DNA of 64,000 nt from Flavivirga sp. 57AJ16 (GTDB taxonomy: Bacteria; Bacteroidota; Bacteroidia; Flavobacteriales; Flavobacteriaceae). How positions within the stretch are numbered: position 1 is the first letter of the stretch; every line of letters starts with the position of its first letter. Position numbers and translations under genes: made by a program. The DNA lies in assembly GCF_028736925.1 (NCBI RefSeq), contig NZ_JAQZAT010000009.1, positions 1-64,000 on the forward strand, in the 5' to 3' direction. This document shows positions 44,620 through 52,859 of the stretch, piece by piece. The notes below the pieces were generated by a model. It did no database searches. It was not told the origin of the DNA and saw only the letters and a program-made list of their open reading frames with translations.

Positions 44620-46611
44620 ATGAGCAGCAGCAAAGAAGAATTCGAAAGTATAGCATTTGATTTGCCCAAGAATCAGTCAAATGTCATTAAAGTTATCGGT
44701 GTTGGAGGAGGAGGCAGCAACGCCATTAATCACATGTTCCAACAAGGTATTAAAGGTGTCGATTTTTACATCTGTAATACCGATGCACAAGCACTTCAAA
44801 ACAGTGGTGTACCAAACAAAATCCAATTAGGGCTTAACTTAACCGAAGGATTGGGAGCAGGTGCAAACCCAGATATTGGAGAGCAATCGGCCGTTGAGAG
44901 TTTTGATGATATTTCCCAAATGTTGGATTCCAATACCAAAATGGTTTTTATAACTGCAGGAATGGGGGGTGGTACAGGAACAGGGGCTGCTCCTATTATT
45001 GCTAAAATGGCTAAAGAACTAGACATCTTAACAGTTGGTATCGTTACCATGCCATTTCAATTTGAAGGGAGAATGCGTATTGAGCAATCTCAAAAGGGGA
45101 TTGAAAAGTTAAGAGGTGTTGTCGATTCTTTAATTGTAATAAATAATAATAAACTTCGTGAGGTTTATGGGAATCTTGGTTTTAAAGCAGGATTCTCTAA
45201 AGCAGATGAAGTGTTGTCAACCGCTGCTCGTGGTATCGCTGAAGTTATTACACATCATTATACACAAAATATAGATTTACGTGATGCTAAAACGGTATTG
45301 AGCAATAGCGGAACTGCTATTATGGGATCTGCTTTGGCCTCAGGCCAAAATCGTGCTCAAGATGCTATTCGGAAAGCTTTGGACTCTCCATTGTTAAATG
45401 ATAATAAGATTACAGGTGCTAAAAATGTACTGTTATTAATTGTTTCAGGGTCTCACGAAATTACTATCGATGAAATAGGGGAGATCAATGATCATATTCA
45501 GAATGAAGCTGGTCATGGTGCCAATATTATTATGGGGGTTGGTGAAGATGAAGCGTTAGAAGAATCTATTGCAGTAACCATTATTGCTACTGGATTTAAT
45601 CTTGAACAACAAGATGAAATTTCTAATACAGAAACTAAAAAAGTAGTGCACTCACTTAGTGAAGAACAAGATTTAAACCCGAAAGAAAAAGAACCTGTAA
45701 TTATAGCTCCAGAAATCGAACTGGAAGAGAAAAAGGAAGTGCCGATTGTTCGTCATACTTTAGATTTGGAATCTGAAGAAAAAGAGCATGTTAATATTGA
45801 AAAACGTTCAAATAATAAACAGAAGCCAGCCAAGCCAACTGAAAATATAGATTTAATACCAACATCAGAAATTATTAAAAACATCAATGTAGTATATGAC
45901 GAAGTCGTGACTAATATTGAAGAAGATGAAGATTTTATTATTAAACCAGTTACAAGGATGTCCGACGATGTAGAAGATATTACTGATGTTGAAATTATTT
46001 CAGATTATATTGAAGAAGAAAAACAGATTACCCTGACCTTTGATTTACCGCTTTCGTCAAACAATCAAGAAGCTAAAGGTGAAGACGTTATTTCCCATGA
46101 GTTAACGGACGAAGACGTAAAAAAAATACCGGTGAATGATTATGTAGAGCTTATCCCTGTTACAGAAACTAACGAAGATGGAGATGTGCGTTACGCGCTG
46201 GATGATTATGTTGAGGTTGAGTCTTCAATGAATAAAAAGAAGCCATCACCTAATGAAGTTGTGGAAGAAGTGGATGACGATATGGTGTTTGAGAAAAAGA
46301 CGATGCATGAGTCTACTTTAAAGGAAGAAACTGCAGAAGAAATAGACCCTATGAATAGTCCTATTTCAGAATTGCTTAAGGAGCGAGCAGAAGAACGCAG
46401 ACTCAAAATGAAGGATTTTAATTATAAATTCAATAATGCCAAGATCGATGATATAGAGAAGGTGCCTGCATATAAGCGTCAAGGTGTTAACTTAGATGAA
46501 GCTAAGCATTCTTCAGAGACAGATATGTCTAGGACCACTATTGGTACAGATGATAATGATGATATACAATTAAGAAGCAATAATTCGTTTTTACACGATA
46601 ACGTAGATTAA
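44620..46611 (+). CDS. ftsZ: Cell division GTPase FtsZ with long C-terminal extension
   Basis: 663 residues. The GTPase and T7-loop domains cover about 15-330 ([13 protein letters not shown], tubulin signature [15 protein letters not shown] near 115, [10 protein letters not shown]). The following 330 residues are acidic and low in complexity, an unusually long linker compared with E. coli (383 residues in total) but common in Bacteroidota. A conserved-looking basic patch near 590-610 ([14 protein letters not shown]) may bind partners. A terminator follows. Confidence 0.96.
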   Translation: MSSSKEEFESIAFDLPKNQSNVIKVIGVGGGGSNAINHMFQQGIKGVDFYICNTDAQALQNSGVPNKIQLGLNLTEGLGAGANPDIGEQSAVESFDDISQMLDSNTKMVFITAGMGGGTGTGAAPIIAKMAKELDILTVGIVTMPFQFEGRMRIEQSQKGIEKLRGVVDSLIVINNNKLREVYGNLGFKAGFSKADEVLSTAARGIAEVITHHYTQNIDLRDAKTVLSNSGTAIMGSALASGQNRAQDAIRKALDSPLLNDNKITGAKNVLLLIVSGSHEITIDEIGEINDHIQNEAGHGANIIMGVGEDEALEESIAVTIIATGFNLEQQDEISNTETKKVVHSLSEEQDLNPKEKEPVIIAPEIELEEKKEVPIVRHTLDLESEEKEHVNIEKRSNNKQKPAKPTENIDLIPTSEIIKNINVVYDEVVTNIEEDEDFIIKPVTRMSDDVEDITDVEIISDYIEEEKQITLTFDLPLSSNNQEAKGEDVISHELTDEDVKKIPVNDYVELIPVTETNEDGDVRYALDDYVEVESSMNKKKPSPNEVVEEVDDDMVFEKKTMHESTLKEETAEEIDPMNSPISELLKERAEERRLKMKDFNYKFNNAKIDDIEKVPAYKRQGVNLDEAKHSSETDMSRTTIGTDDNDDIQLRSNNSFLHDNVD

Positions 46612-46638
46612 ACGTTATACTGGCCTTACTTTGTTATG

Positions 46639-46674
46639 AACCCGAAAAGTCTCCCTCAACTTTTCGGGTTTTTT
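46639..46674 (+). terminator. Terminator of the division cluster
   Basis: AACCCGAAAAGT pairs with ACTTTTCGGGTT around CTCCCTCA, followed by TTTTA. It closes the unit after ftsZ. Confidence 0.92.
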
Positions 46675-47040
46675 ATTTCTTTTTTATTGTTGTCCGATAA
46701 AAGCTATTGACTATTATTAGAAGCCCATCAATAATAGTATAAGTAAAAGCATTACAGATTAGACACTTTGCTTTAAATACCAGTAAAAACAATCAAGAAA
46801 TATTTAGGTTTCAGGAAGTAAAACAATAGAGGTGTATCTTGTTTGTCAGTTAGTTACAATCAAGTCTTTGTTCTTGGTTCAAATAGCGAAGCGGTCTTAC
46901 GTCTTTAGTCGGGCACTGATGATTTTTTTTTTGAAGGTTTTAAGCATATACTTTTTCCATTATAAATCATGTTTTTTACTGAAAACTGTTTACTGAAGAC
47001 TGCTTACTTTTTTATATCTTCGCATCCAAATAGAATTATA
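46675..47040. other. 366-bp spacer between ftsZ terminator and yqeY
   Basis: No gene seen. It ends in an ACTG-headed 7-base repeat (46978-47012) and a TATCTTCG box (one mismatch to TAnnTTTG) about 20 bases before the yqeY ATG. Confidence 0.5.
46978..47012. repeat. Heptamer repeat upstream of yqeY
   Basis: Units ACTGAAA, ACTGTTT, ACTGAAG, ACTGCTT and ACTTTTT, period seven. The core ACTG is shared with the GAACACTG array at 47540. Confidence 0.6.
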
Positions 47041-47490
47041 ATGGGTTTACAACAAGATGTCATGTCTGCCTTAAAAGAGGCCATGAAAGCTAAAGATCAA
47101 ACAGCTTTAACGGCTTTACGTGCCGTAAAATCTGCGATTTTATTAGCACAGACTGAAAGCGGTGCAAAGGAAGATTTAACAGAAGAGCAAGAACTTAAAA
47201 TACTTCAAAAACAAGTAAAACAGCGAAGAGATAGTGCTACTATTTATATAGAGCAAGGACGTGAAGATTTGGCTGCTCCAGAATTAGCAGAAGCTGATGT
47301 TATTGCACAATTTTTACCAGAAGCTTTAACCGATGAGGAAATAGAGAAAGTGGTTGTTATGACTATTGACAAAATTGGTGCAGAAGGTATGAAAGATATG
47401 GGTAAAGTTATGGGTATTGTTAGCAAAGAATTAGCAGGGCAAGCCGACGGTAAAACAATTTCTAATATTGTAAAAGCTAAATTATCTTAG
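47041..47490 (+). CDS. GatB/YqeY domain protein
   Basis: 149 residues from the ATG at 47041; an upstream ATG at 46969 lies in the repeat and promoter region. The entire protein is the helical YqeY domain (LTALRAVKSAILLAQTE, VKQRRDSATIYIEQGR, ADVIAQFLPEALTDEE, MGKVMGIVSKEL). The domain is shared with the tRNA-binding tail of GatB; the free form's function is unsettled. It follows ftsZ in flavobacteria. Confidence 0.9.
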   Translation: MGLQQDVMSALKEAMKAKDQTALTALRAVKSAILLAQTESGAKEDLTEEQELKILQKQVKQRRDSATIYIEQGREDLAAPELAEADVIAQFLPEALTDEEIEKVVVMTIDKIGAEGMKDMGKVMGIVSKELAGQADGKTISNIVKAKLS

Positions 47491-47539
47491 TATAAGTCTT
47501 GGTATTTATTAGTTTTTTAATAAAGTAAAAATTAATTTT

Positions 47540-47686
47540 GAACACTGAACACTGAACACTGAACACTGAACACTGAACACTGAACACTGAACACTGAACA
47601 CTGAACACTGAACACTGAACACTGAACACTGAACACTGAACACTGAACACTGAACACTGAACACTGAACATTGAACACTGAACACT
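47540..47686. repeat. (GAACACT)21 heptamer array
   Basis: Exactly 21 units of GAACACT, one of them GAACATT, between yqeY and tRNA-Arg. It starts 50 bases after the yqeY stop and ends seven bases before the tRNA. The reverse complement matches the first units of the array at 20377. Confidence 0.97.
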
Positions 47687-47693
47687 GAAAAAA

Positions 47694-47767
47694 GGCCACG
47701 TAGCTCAGCTGAATAGAGCACTGGATTTCGGCTCCAGCGGTCGGGGGTTTGAATCCCTCCGTGGTCA
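47694..47767 (+). tRNA. tRNA-Arg (TCG)
   Basis: 74-nt cloverleaf. Acceptor GGCCACG/CGTGGTC (one G-T pair), D arm GCTC/GAGC, anticodon stem CTGGA/TCCAG around TTTCGGC, hence anticodon TCG, variable loop CGGTC, T stem GGGGG/CCCTC. Discriminator A; CCA not encoded. It sits directly behind the GAACACT array. Confidence 0.93.
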
Positions 47768-47774
47768 CGAATAA

Positions 47775-47833
47775 AAGAAAAACCCACACGTCAAATCAAG
47801 CTTGCTTGAATTTGTAAGTGTGGGTTTTTCTTT
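47775..47833 (+). terminator. Terminator of tRNA-Arg
   Basis: AAAGAAAAACCCACAC (47774-47789) pairs with GTGTGGGTTTTTCTTT (47818-47833); the T run is inside the right arm. The loop is 28 bases. Confidence 0.75.
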
Positions 47834-47991
47834 TTCAAAGCGGCGCTTTGAGGGATCACCGTAGGTAGTCCCTCTTTCATGAATAAACAGAATAAAGGTC
47901 ACCCTTATTTGCTTGAATTTGTAAGTGTGGGTTTTTCTTTTTCAAAGCGGAGCTTTGAGGGATCGCCGTAGGTGCCCCCCTCCGCGGTCAC
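47804..47991. repeat. 107-bp-period duplication of the tRNA-Arg 3' flank
   Basis: 47804-47866 recurs at 47911-47973 with about two mismatches, including the half-terminator and the palindrome TCAAAGCGGCGCTTTGA. After the second copy, CCCTCCGCGGTCAC (47978-47991) matches the tRNA 3' end (47755-47768) with one mismatch, and a weaker match follows the first copy. Confidence 0.75.
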
Positions 47992-48035
47992 TAAAGCTAA
48001 AATTGTTTAGTAACAAAACCATGTAATTTTTATTA

Positions 48036-48308
48036 ATTAACGTGAGTTCGATATAAGCATAATATTACCGAACTGACTATCAGTAATTTAATCCTGGTTG
48101 TCAGGTTGAGTACTTCGGTAAACTCAGCACAGGCTCTGTCAAAACCCATTTAAATAGCTGGTTTTAATGACTTTTCGACTTTAGTTTATGCTGAGCCTTT
48201 CGTCTCCGCTCAAAATAAACTGTAGTCGAAGTACTTAAGGAGACAAATCGCTTTATTAGAGAATTTATTGTTAAAAACTCCCTTGTTTTAAATCGAACTC
48301 ACGTTAAT
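48036..48308. mobile_element. MITE-like element with perfect 17-bp terminal inverted repeats
   Basis: Left end ATTAACGTGAGTTCGAT (48036-48052), right end ATCGAACTCACGTTAAT (48292-48308), a perfect inverted repeat. The inside (239 bp) has no ORF but a nested 9-bp inverted repeat (48109-48117/48227-48235) within GTCGAAG-type dispersed repeat sequence. The gene remnant on its right begins at its edge. Confidence 0.7.
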
Positions 48309-48310
48309 CA

Positions 48311-48933
48311 TGTGGTTTTCAGGTTTTTATAATCACATTTAATTTAAATCATATTGAAGATGAAAACACATTAAGTTTATTTGAAAAAGTTGATTATGGG
48401 TTTTGATTCATTTTGGGCTTTAACGAATAAATTCAATGTTTATAAAAGAATAGATAAACAAACATTTGAAGAGATTACTAAAAGTAATCGTTTTAGTATT
48501 AGACCACTTTTAAAACAACAAAATATAGTTGATTTTTTTTCTCAAAAAATCAGAAACTTTTTTATTGATAACCCTGTATCAGCAGAAATATTATTGTCAT
48601 TTTTTGAAGAAGCTCAAGGGAGAAAAAAGAAGACTTATACTTTCCTAATGCTTTAAATAATTTAGATAAAGAAAGTTTAATTTTAGATTACATTAATTAT
48701 ACTAAAGCTAATATGAATTATGTCAAACTAATAGAAAATTCTAAAACTGTTAAACTATCTAATAAAACAAAATTGTTAGCAAAGAAAAAGGCAAAACAGT
48801 TAAATGATGAAGCCTTTAAGAATAGTAATGTTTTGAGTCAGATGGGCCAGAGGACCCGGTTTCAAAACAATATTATTTAGTTATAGATGAATTGAGAACT
48901 GTTTTGAATGATTTGGAATACACTTCCCTATAA
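48311..48933 (+). pseudogene. Remnant of an unknown protein gene, headless and with three frameshifts
   Basis: Coding-like sequence without a start runs from the edge of the MITE-like element in three successive frames. Frame breaks: one extra T in the run at 48401-48404, one missing A in the run at 48623-48628, one missing T at 48831-48834. Joined, it gives about 205 residues with DSFWALTNKFNVYKRIDKQT, NPVSAEILLSFFEEAQG, ESLILDYINYTKANMNYV and ending VIDELRTVLNDLEYTSL. I do not recognise the family. All breaks are at homopolymers, so sequencing error is possible, but the missing 5' end is not explained by that. Confidence 0.6.
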
Positions 48934-49040
48934 ATGAAGTGATTTAAACTTTTTTCAATGGGCTGCAACCTGCCTCTCCGGCAAGCAGGAATGCTTCTTT
49001 TCATCCTTTTTTCGTCTTTTTTAATCATGACATGATGTCT

Positions 49041-49088
49041 AATAAAAAAGACCTCAACAATTTATAAAGAAGTAATATGTTGAGGTCT
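49041..49088 (-). terminator. Minus-strand terminator without a visible gene
   Basis: AGACCTCAACA (49049-49059) pairs with TGTTGAGGTCT (49078-49088). On the minus strand a TTTTTTA run follows at once. No minus-strand ORF lies upstream of it in this gap, so it may end a small RNA. Confidence 0.6.
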
Positions 49089-49307
49089 AATTATCTAACT
49101 AACCAACCATTGCTAAATTAATTTAGTCCTATTTTTTAGATTAACTCTATCAAGTAAACATTTAACAGATTAGCTTTAAAAACCAATGAATACATTTTTT
49201 TGTGAACAAAAATTAAAAACCGATTTTCTTTAGGTTAAATTTTGTTAATAATTTTTTTTGAGCTAATAAATGCAGTTATTGCGTTCATTCTACAAGCGGT
49301 ATTTGGA

Positions 49308-49315
49308 TACTTTTG
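49308..49315 (+). promoter_or_regulatory. -7 box of the SYLF gene
   Basis: TACTTTTG, exact TAnnTTTG, 29 bases before the ATG at 49345. The -33 region shows only GTTC at the right distance. Confidence 0.45.
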
Positions 49316-49344
49316 ATATAAATGAACAATAAAAAAGTAGATTT

Positions 49345-49878
49345 ATGAAAACTCTAAAAACAATAGCAGTAGCTTGCTTGATATTTTTTACAATAGGAGC
49401 TGTTGCGCAAAATAACAAAGACAAAAAAATAATGGCAGATGCCGAACAAGCAAAAACAACCCTTATAACCAAAGACCCTGGACTTGATAAGTTTTTTAAA
49501 AACTCATCGGGTTATGTGATTTTTCCTAATGTAGGGAAAGGAGGATTAATCATTGGAGGAGCAAGTGGCAACGGGGTTTTGTATGAAAACGGGACTGCTG
49601 TTGGTATGTCAAGCTTAAAAAAACTAAGTATTGGACTTCAAGCTGGTGGACAGGCTGTTATTGAAGTTATCTTTTTTGAGACAGATGCGTCTTTAGAAGA
49701 ATTTAAGGAAGGTAATTACGAATTTTCTGCTGAAGCTTCTGCTGTTATAGCAGATAAAGGGCAATCTGAAAATGTCGATTACAATGATGGCGTCATAGTT
49801 TTTGCTTTACCTAAAGCAGGTTTAATGGCCGATGCCTCCATTGGAGGGCAAAAATTTGAATACCATGCCTTTAAATAG
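49345..49878 (+). CDS. Exported SYLF-domain (Ysc84-like) protein
   Basis: 177 residues. Signal peptide about 1-21 (GAVAQ), then a SYLF lipid-binding domain: SGYVIFPNVGKGGLIIGGASG near 50-70, SIGLQAGGQAVIEVIFF near 95 and GLMADASIGGQKFEY at the end. The family binds phosphoinositides in eukaryotes; in bacteria the role is unknown and likely periplasmic. It stands alone with a terminator behind it. Confidence 0.85.
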   Translation: MKTLKTIAVACLIFFTIGAVAQNNKDKKIMADAEQAKTTLITKDPGLDKFFKNSSGYVIFPNVGKGGLIIGGASGNGVLYENGTAVGMSSLKKLSIGLQAGGQAVIEVIFFETDASLEEFKEGNYEFSAEASAVIADKGQSENVDYNDGVIVFALPKAGLMADASIGGQKFEYHAFK

Positions 49879-49904
49879 AGGTATTAAAAGTTTTAAATTT
49901 TAAG

Positions 49905-49932
49905 AAGAGGCTGACATTAGTTAGCCTTTTTT
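49905..49932 (+). terminator. Terminator of the SYLF gene
   Basis: AGGCTGAC pairs with GTTAGCCT (one G-T pair), followed by TTTTT. Confidence 0.7.
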
Positions 49933-50105
49933 GTTTCAAATACCATCAAGTTTTTAAGTCAACTTATAGTACCCTTAGGTTGTATTTTCGAGTATTGAAG
50001 TTAAAGGACTTGGCTACTGAGAATGTTAAAAACATGACGATCTACCCTTCGTGGGTGAACGATATTAAAAGGATCTTATAATTTATATATAAGGACAGTT
50101 TTAAA

Positions 50106-50972
50106 ATTAAACACCTACCTTCTTTACTTATTGATACTTATAAATCTTGGAATGCAGATAATCCATTTAGATTAAGTGCAGTAATAGCTTATTATGCGGT
50201 ACTTTCTTTGCCTGGACTTTTGGTCATCATCATTAATCTGGTCGGCTTGGTTTGGGGCGTAGAGATTGTAAAAGGGCAATTAACCGATGAGATTTCAAGT
50301 GCATTGGGAAGTGATGCGGCAAACGCTATTGAAACTATGATGCGGGAGACCCAAAATGAAGAAAAAAGTACTATAGCAACCATCCTAGGTATTGGTACTT
50401 TAGTATATGGCGCTACAGGGGTTTTTTATCATTTGCAACTGTCCCTAAATCAAATTTGGAATAGTGCACCTGTTAAGAGTTACGGATTTTTAAAGATGAT
50501 TTTTGATCGAATAAGAAGCTTTGCCTTTATCCTGGTTATTGGCTTCTTATTATTAGTGAGTTTTTTAATTACAGCAGCTATTTCTGTATTGAATAATTAC
50601 ATACGCAGTATGTTGCCCAACATTATTGTTTACATTGCTTTTATGTTGGATTTTCTTGTTTCTATAGGCGTTGTCACTGTACTGTTTGCCCTTATATTTA
50701 GATACTTGCCAGATGTAAAAATAAAATGGAAAACAGTATGGATAGGGGCCTTGATAACTTCAATCCTGTTTGTTTTTGGTAAATTTTTATTAGGACTTTA
50801 TTTTGGTAAGGCAAACCCAGGTTATACGTATGGTGCAGCAGGCACCCTTGTTTTAATATTACTTTGGGTATCTTATTCGGGTTTGATTTTATTTTTTGGT
50901 GCTAAGTTTACCTATATTTATGAAAAACGGTATGGATCGGGGATTCAACCAAACTCAAGATCGTCTCTTTAA
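50106..50972 (+). CDS. YihY/BrkB-family membrane protein with non-standard start
   Basis: The frame is open from 50082 and clearly coding from about 50110 (LPSLLIDTYKSWNADNPFRL, then AVIAYYAVLSLPGLLVII), but it holds no ATG or GTG, and the first TTG (50208) would remove the first membrane helix. I suggest ATT at 50106, ten bases behind AAGGA, giving 288 residues. The protein has about six helices; IATILGIGTLVYGATGVF and YTYGAAGTLVLILLWVSYSG are typical YihY segments. Function in bacteria is unknown. A start-destroying mutation is the alternative. Confidence 0.78.
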   Translation: MKHLPSLLIDTYKSWNADNPFRLSAVIAYYAVLSLPGLLVIIINLVGLVWGVEIVKGQLTDEISSALGSDAANAIETMMRETQNEEKSTIATILGIGTLVYGATGVFYHLQLSLNQIWNSAPVKSYGFLKMIFDRIRSFAFILVIGFLLLVSFLITAAISVLNNYIRSMLPNIIVYIAFMLDFLVSIGVVTVLFALIFRYLPDVKIKWKTVWIGALITSILFVFGKFLLGLYFGKANPGYTYGAAGTLVLILLWVSYSGLILFFGAKFTYIYEKRYGSGIQPNSRSSL

Positions 50973-51117
50973 AAGTCACGATGCTTTAAACAAGTGCTTT
51001 ACGGTTAAGAACCGATCTTAGTTAGTGGTAATGGCTAAATTTAACTATTTCTATATTTTCAATATGAAGCCTATTAATAATATCATACACCAGGTTAAAT
51101 AGCATTCCTTTAAAAAG

Positions 51118-51930
51118 TTAACGTTTGTTGTTTTTCTCTGATGTTTCAATCTTCTTCTTGAGCTTCATGTTTAAAAACTCAACGATTAAAGAAAATGCAA
51201 TAGCAAAATAAAGATAGCCTTTAGGTATCGCACCAACTTTATTTCCAAAAATGACGGTATTTGAAAGGTGTGCAGCTTCTGTAATGAGCATAAAACCTAT
51301 TAATATTAAAAAAGAAAGCGCTAGCATTTGAATAGAAGGATTTCTATTAATAAAGTTTCGTATCGTGTTGGCAAAAAATATCATTACTATTATAGAAATA
51401 ATTACAGCAATAATCATTAAGATAAGAGCATCGTTTGGTGAATTTCCAATACCGTTGGTCATCCCCACAGCAGTTAAAATTGAATCTATGGAAAAAATAA
51501 AATCGATAATCAATATTTGAACAATGGCATTTTTCAGGCTGGTTATTTTTTTTGAATTCAATGTGTTTTCTTCTTGATATGGGGTATCCAATTTAATGTG
51601 AATTTCAGAAGTACTCTTGTACAAAAGAAACAACCCGCCAAAAAATAATATCAAGCTCTGTGAACTTATAGAGATGTCTAACCACGAATTATGTATGGTA
51701 TAAAAAGGACGTTTAAGTTCTACTAAAAAAGAAATGCCAAATAATAAAAAGATACGTTGCACCATGGCCATTAAGAGCCCTAGATTTGTAGCCTTTTTTT
51801 GTTGGTGTTTAGGTAGTTTATTGGCGGCTAGGGAAATGAATACAATATTGTCAATTCCAAGTATTATTTCCAGAAAGGTTAGTGTTAATAAGGCTATCCA
51901 AGTATCAACGCTAGAAAATATTTCAAACAT
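51118..51930 (-). CDS. TerC-family integral membrane protein
   Basis: 270 residues, about seven helices. EIILGIDNIVFISLAANKLP near 21-40 and DFIFSIDSILTAVGM near 140 are the paired TerC motifs with intramembrane Asp residues. Members take part in tellurite resistance or manganese export. The tail is basic (KLKKKIETSEKNNKR). Transcribed toward the YihY gene; a terminator separates it from csbD upstream. Confidence 0.92.
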   Translation of the reverse strand: MFEIFSSVDTWIALLTLTFLEIILGIDNIVFISLAANKLPKHQQKKATNLGLLMAMVQRIFLLFGISFLVELKRPFYTIHNSWLDISISSQSLILFFGGLFLLYKSTSEIHIKLDTPYQEENTLNSKKITSLKNAIVQILIIDFIFSIDSILTAVGMTNGIGNSPNDALILMIIAVIISIIVMIFFANTIRNFINRNPSIQMLALSFLILIGFMLITEAAHLSNTVIFGNKVGAIPKGYLYFAIAFSLIVEFLNMKLKKKIETSEKNNKR

Positions 51931-51937
51931 TTTTCGT

Positions 51938-51967
51938 AAAAAACACCCCTAATGGTATCATCAGGGG
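51938..51967 (-). terminator. Terminator of the CsbD gene
   Basis: On the minus strand CCCCTGATGA pairs with the facing ATTAGGGG and is followed by a TGTTTTTT run. It lies between csbD and terC. Confidence 0.7.
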
Positions 51968-52001
51968 ATGGATTAATTAATATTTACACACTAAGAAGTG
52001 T

Positions 52002-52187
52002 TTACCATTCAGCAATTTCTTTTTCTAACTCTTCTCTTTTTTTGCCTGTTTTTTCTTGTAGATTACCTAACATTTCATCAAATTTACCTTCAGAATATGT
52101 TAAGTCATTATCGGTAATATTCCCATATTTTTGTTTGAACTTACCTTTAACTTGTTTCCATTTACCTTCTAACTGATCTCTGTTCAT
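52002..52187 (-). CDS. CsbD family stress protein
   Basis: 61 residues from the ATG at 52187. MNRDQLEGKWKQVKGKFKQK and LTYSEGKFDEMLGNLQEKTG are the two helices of the family, which is induced by general stress in several bacteria; the biochemical role is unknown. In-frame sequence upstream has no typical coding pattern. A possible TATTTTTG box lies about 105 bases upstream (52299-52292), leaving a long leader. Confidence 0.92.
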   Translation of the reverse strand: MNRDQLEGKWKQVKGKFKQKYGNITDNDLTYSEGKFDEMLGNLQEKTGKKREELEKEIAEW

Positions 52188-52407
52188 AATTTCAAAATTT
52201 TTAATTAAACAATTCTTGTTTTTAATTTCTGAATCTAAATTATCTAAACGGATACAATCACATTGACTCAAAAAAATAATTTCTTAACGCACAAAAATAC
52301 AAACTACCCTTGTCAATAGTTAATATTTTATGTGATTAAGTTAAGCCATACTGCTTTTTATTTTAAAATTTAGTACTTAAAAATGAAAACATAAAAATTA
52401 TATAATT

Positions 52408-52647
52408 ATGGATATTCCAAATATTAAAAATGAAGAACAATATGAAGCCCTTCGTGAAAAGGGGTATAGTAAACAGAAGTCTGCAAGAATTGCTAATACA
52501 CCAAATGCGGGCAAAAAAGGAGGTAAAGCAAAATCTTATGAGCAATGGACAAAAAGCAAATTATATGAACAAGCTAAAAATGTGGGTATTGATGGACGGT
52601 CTAAAATGGATAAAGCGCAACTTATTCACGCATTACGAAACAATTGA
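52408..52647 (+). CDS. Small protein with Rho N-terminal-like (SAP-type) C-terminus
   Basis: 79 residues. IKNEEQYEALREKGYSKQKS at 6-25 is followed by ARIANTPNAGKKGGKAKSYE and a helix-extended-helix end (KSKLYEQAKNVGIDGRSKMD, then QLIHALRNN) as in Rho N-terminal and SAP folds that bind nucleic acid. Such proteins (DUF7218 type) are common near stress genes. It stands between divergent csbD and the SLC13 gene. Confidence 0.8.
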   Translation: MDIPNIKNEEQYEALREKGYSKQKSARIANTPNAGKKGGKAKSYEQWTKSKLYEQAKNVGIDGRSKMDKAQLIHALRNN

Positions 52648-52703
52648 GTTTGTTTAAAAATTTATAATAACAGTTGGGATAGACAAGCACTAAAATAATC
52701 GTT

Positions 52704-52841
52704 ATGGAGACAGGAGCCATTGGGGGCGGAGATATAATAAAAAAAGGTCATGAGGTACCAGGGATAATTATAAAAAAGAAGCAAAAATGTATATTTATAA
52801 GTTGTTTGTTTACACAAAACTTTACACATATTGTTGATTAA
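52704..52841 (+). CDS. Possible 45-residue protein
   Basis: ATG at 52704 to TAA at 52839-52841. The first half (METGAIGGGDIIKKGHEVPG) has a coding look; the second half is hydrophobic with two cysteines. No recognised family and no strong ribosome site, so it may be chance. Confidence 0.25.
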   Translation: METGAIGGGDIIKKGHEVPGIIIKKKQKCIFISCLFTQNFTHIVD

Positions 52842-52859
52842 TTAAAGTTGATAAATAAG

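Larger units (their letters stand above)
48934..49344. other. 411-bp spacer with minus-strand terminator-like hairpin
   Basis: No protein gene seen. It holds an imperfect CTGCC/GGCAG palindrome at 48969-48989, a hairpin with T run on the minus strand (49049-49088) and the promoter-like box of the SYLF gene near its end. Confidence 0.5.

Noticed and set aside
46969-47040. Extended N-terminus of yqeY
   Set aside because: The added residues come from the ACTG heptamers and the promoter; YqeY proteins begin at the later ATG.
47540-47686. CRISPR array
   Set aside because: Units are seven bases and adjacent, without spacers; no cas genes are present.
47477-47789. Three minus-strand ORFs of VQCSVFS-type repeats
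   Set aside because: They are readings of the GAACACT array and of the tRNA-Arg complement.
52188-52271. Extended N-terminus of CsbD
   Set aside because: The 28 extra residues have no family match; CsbD proteins begin with the MNRDQ-like helix.
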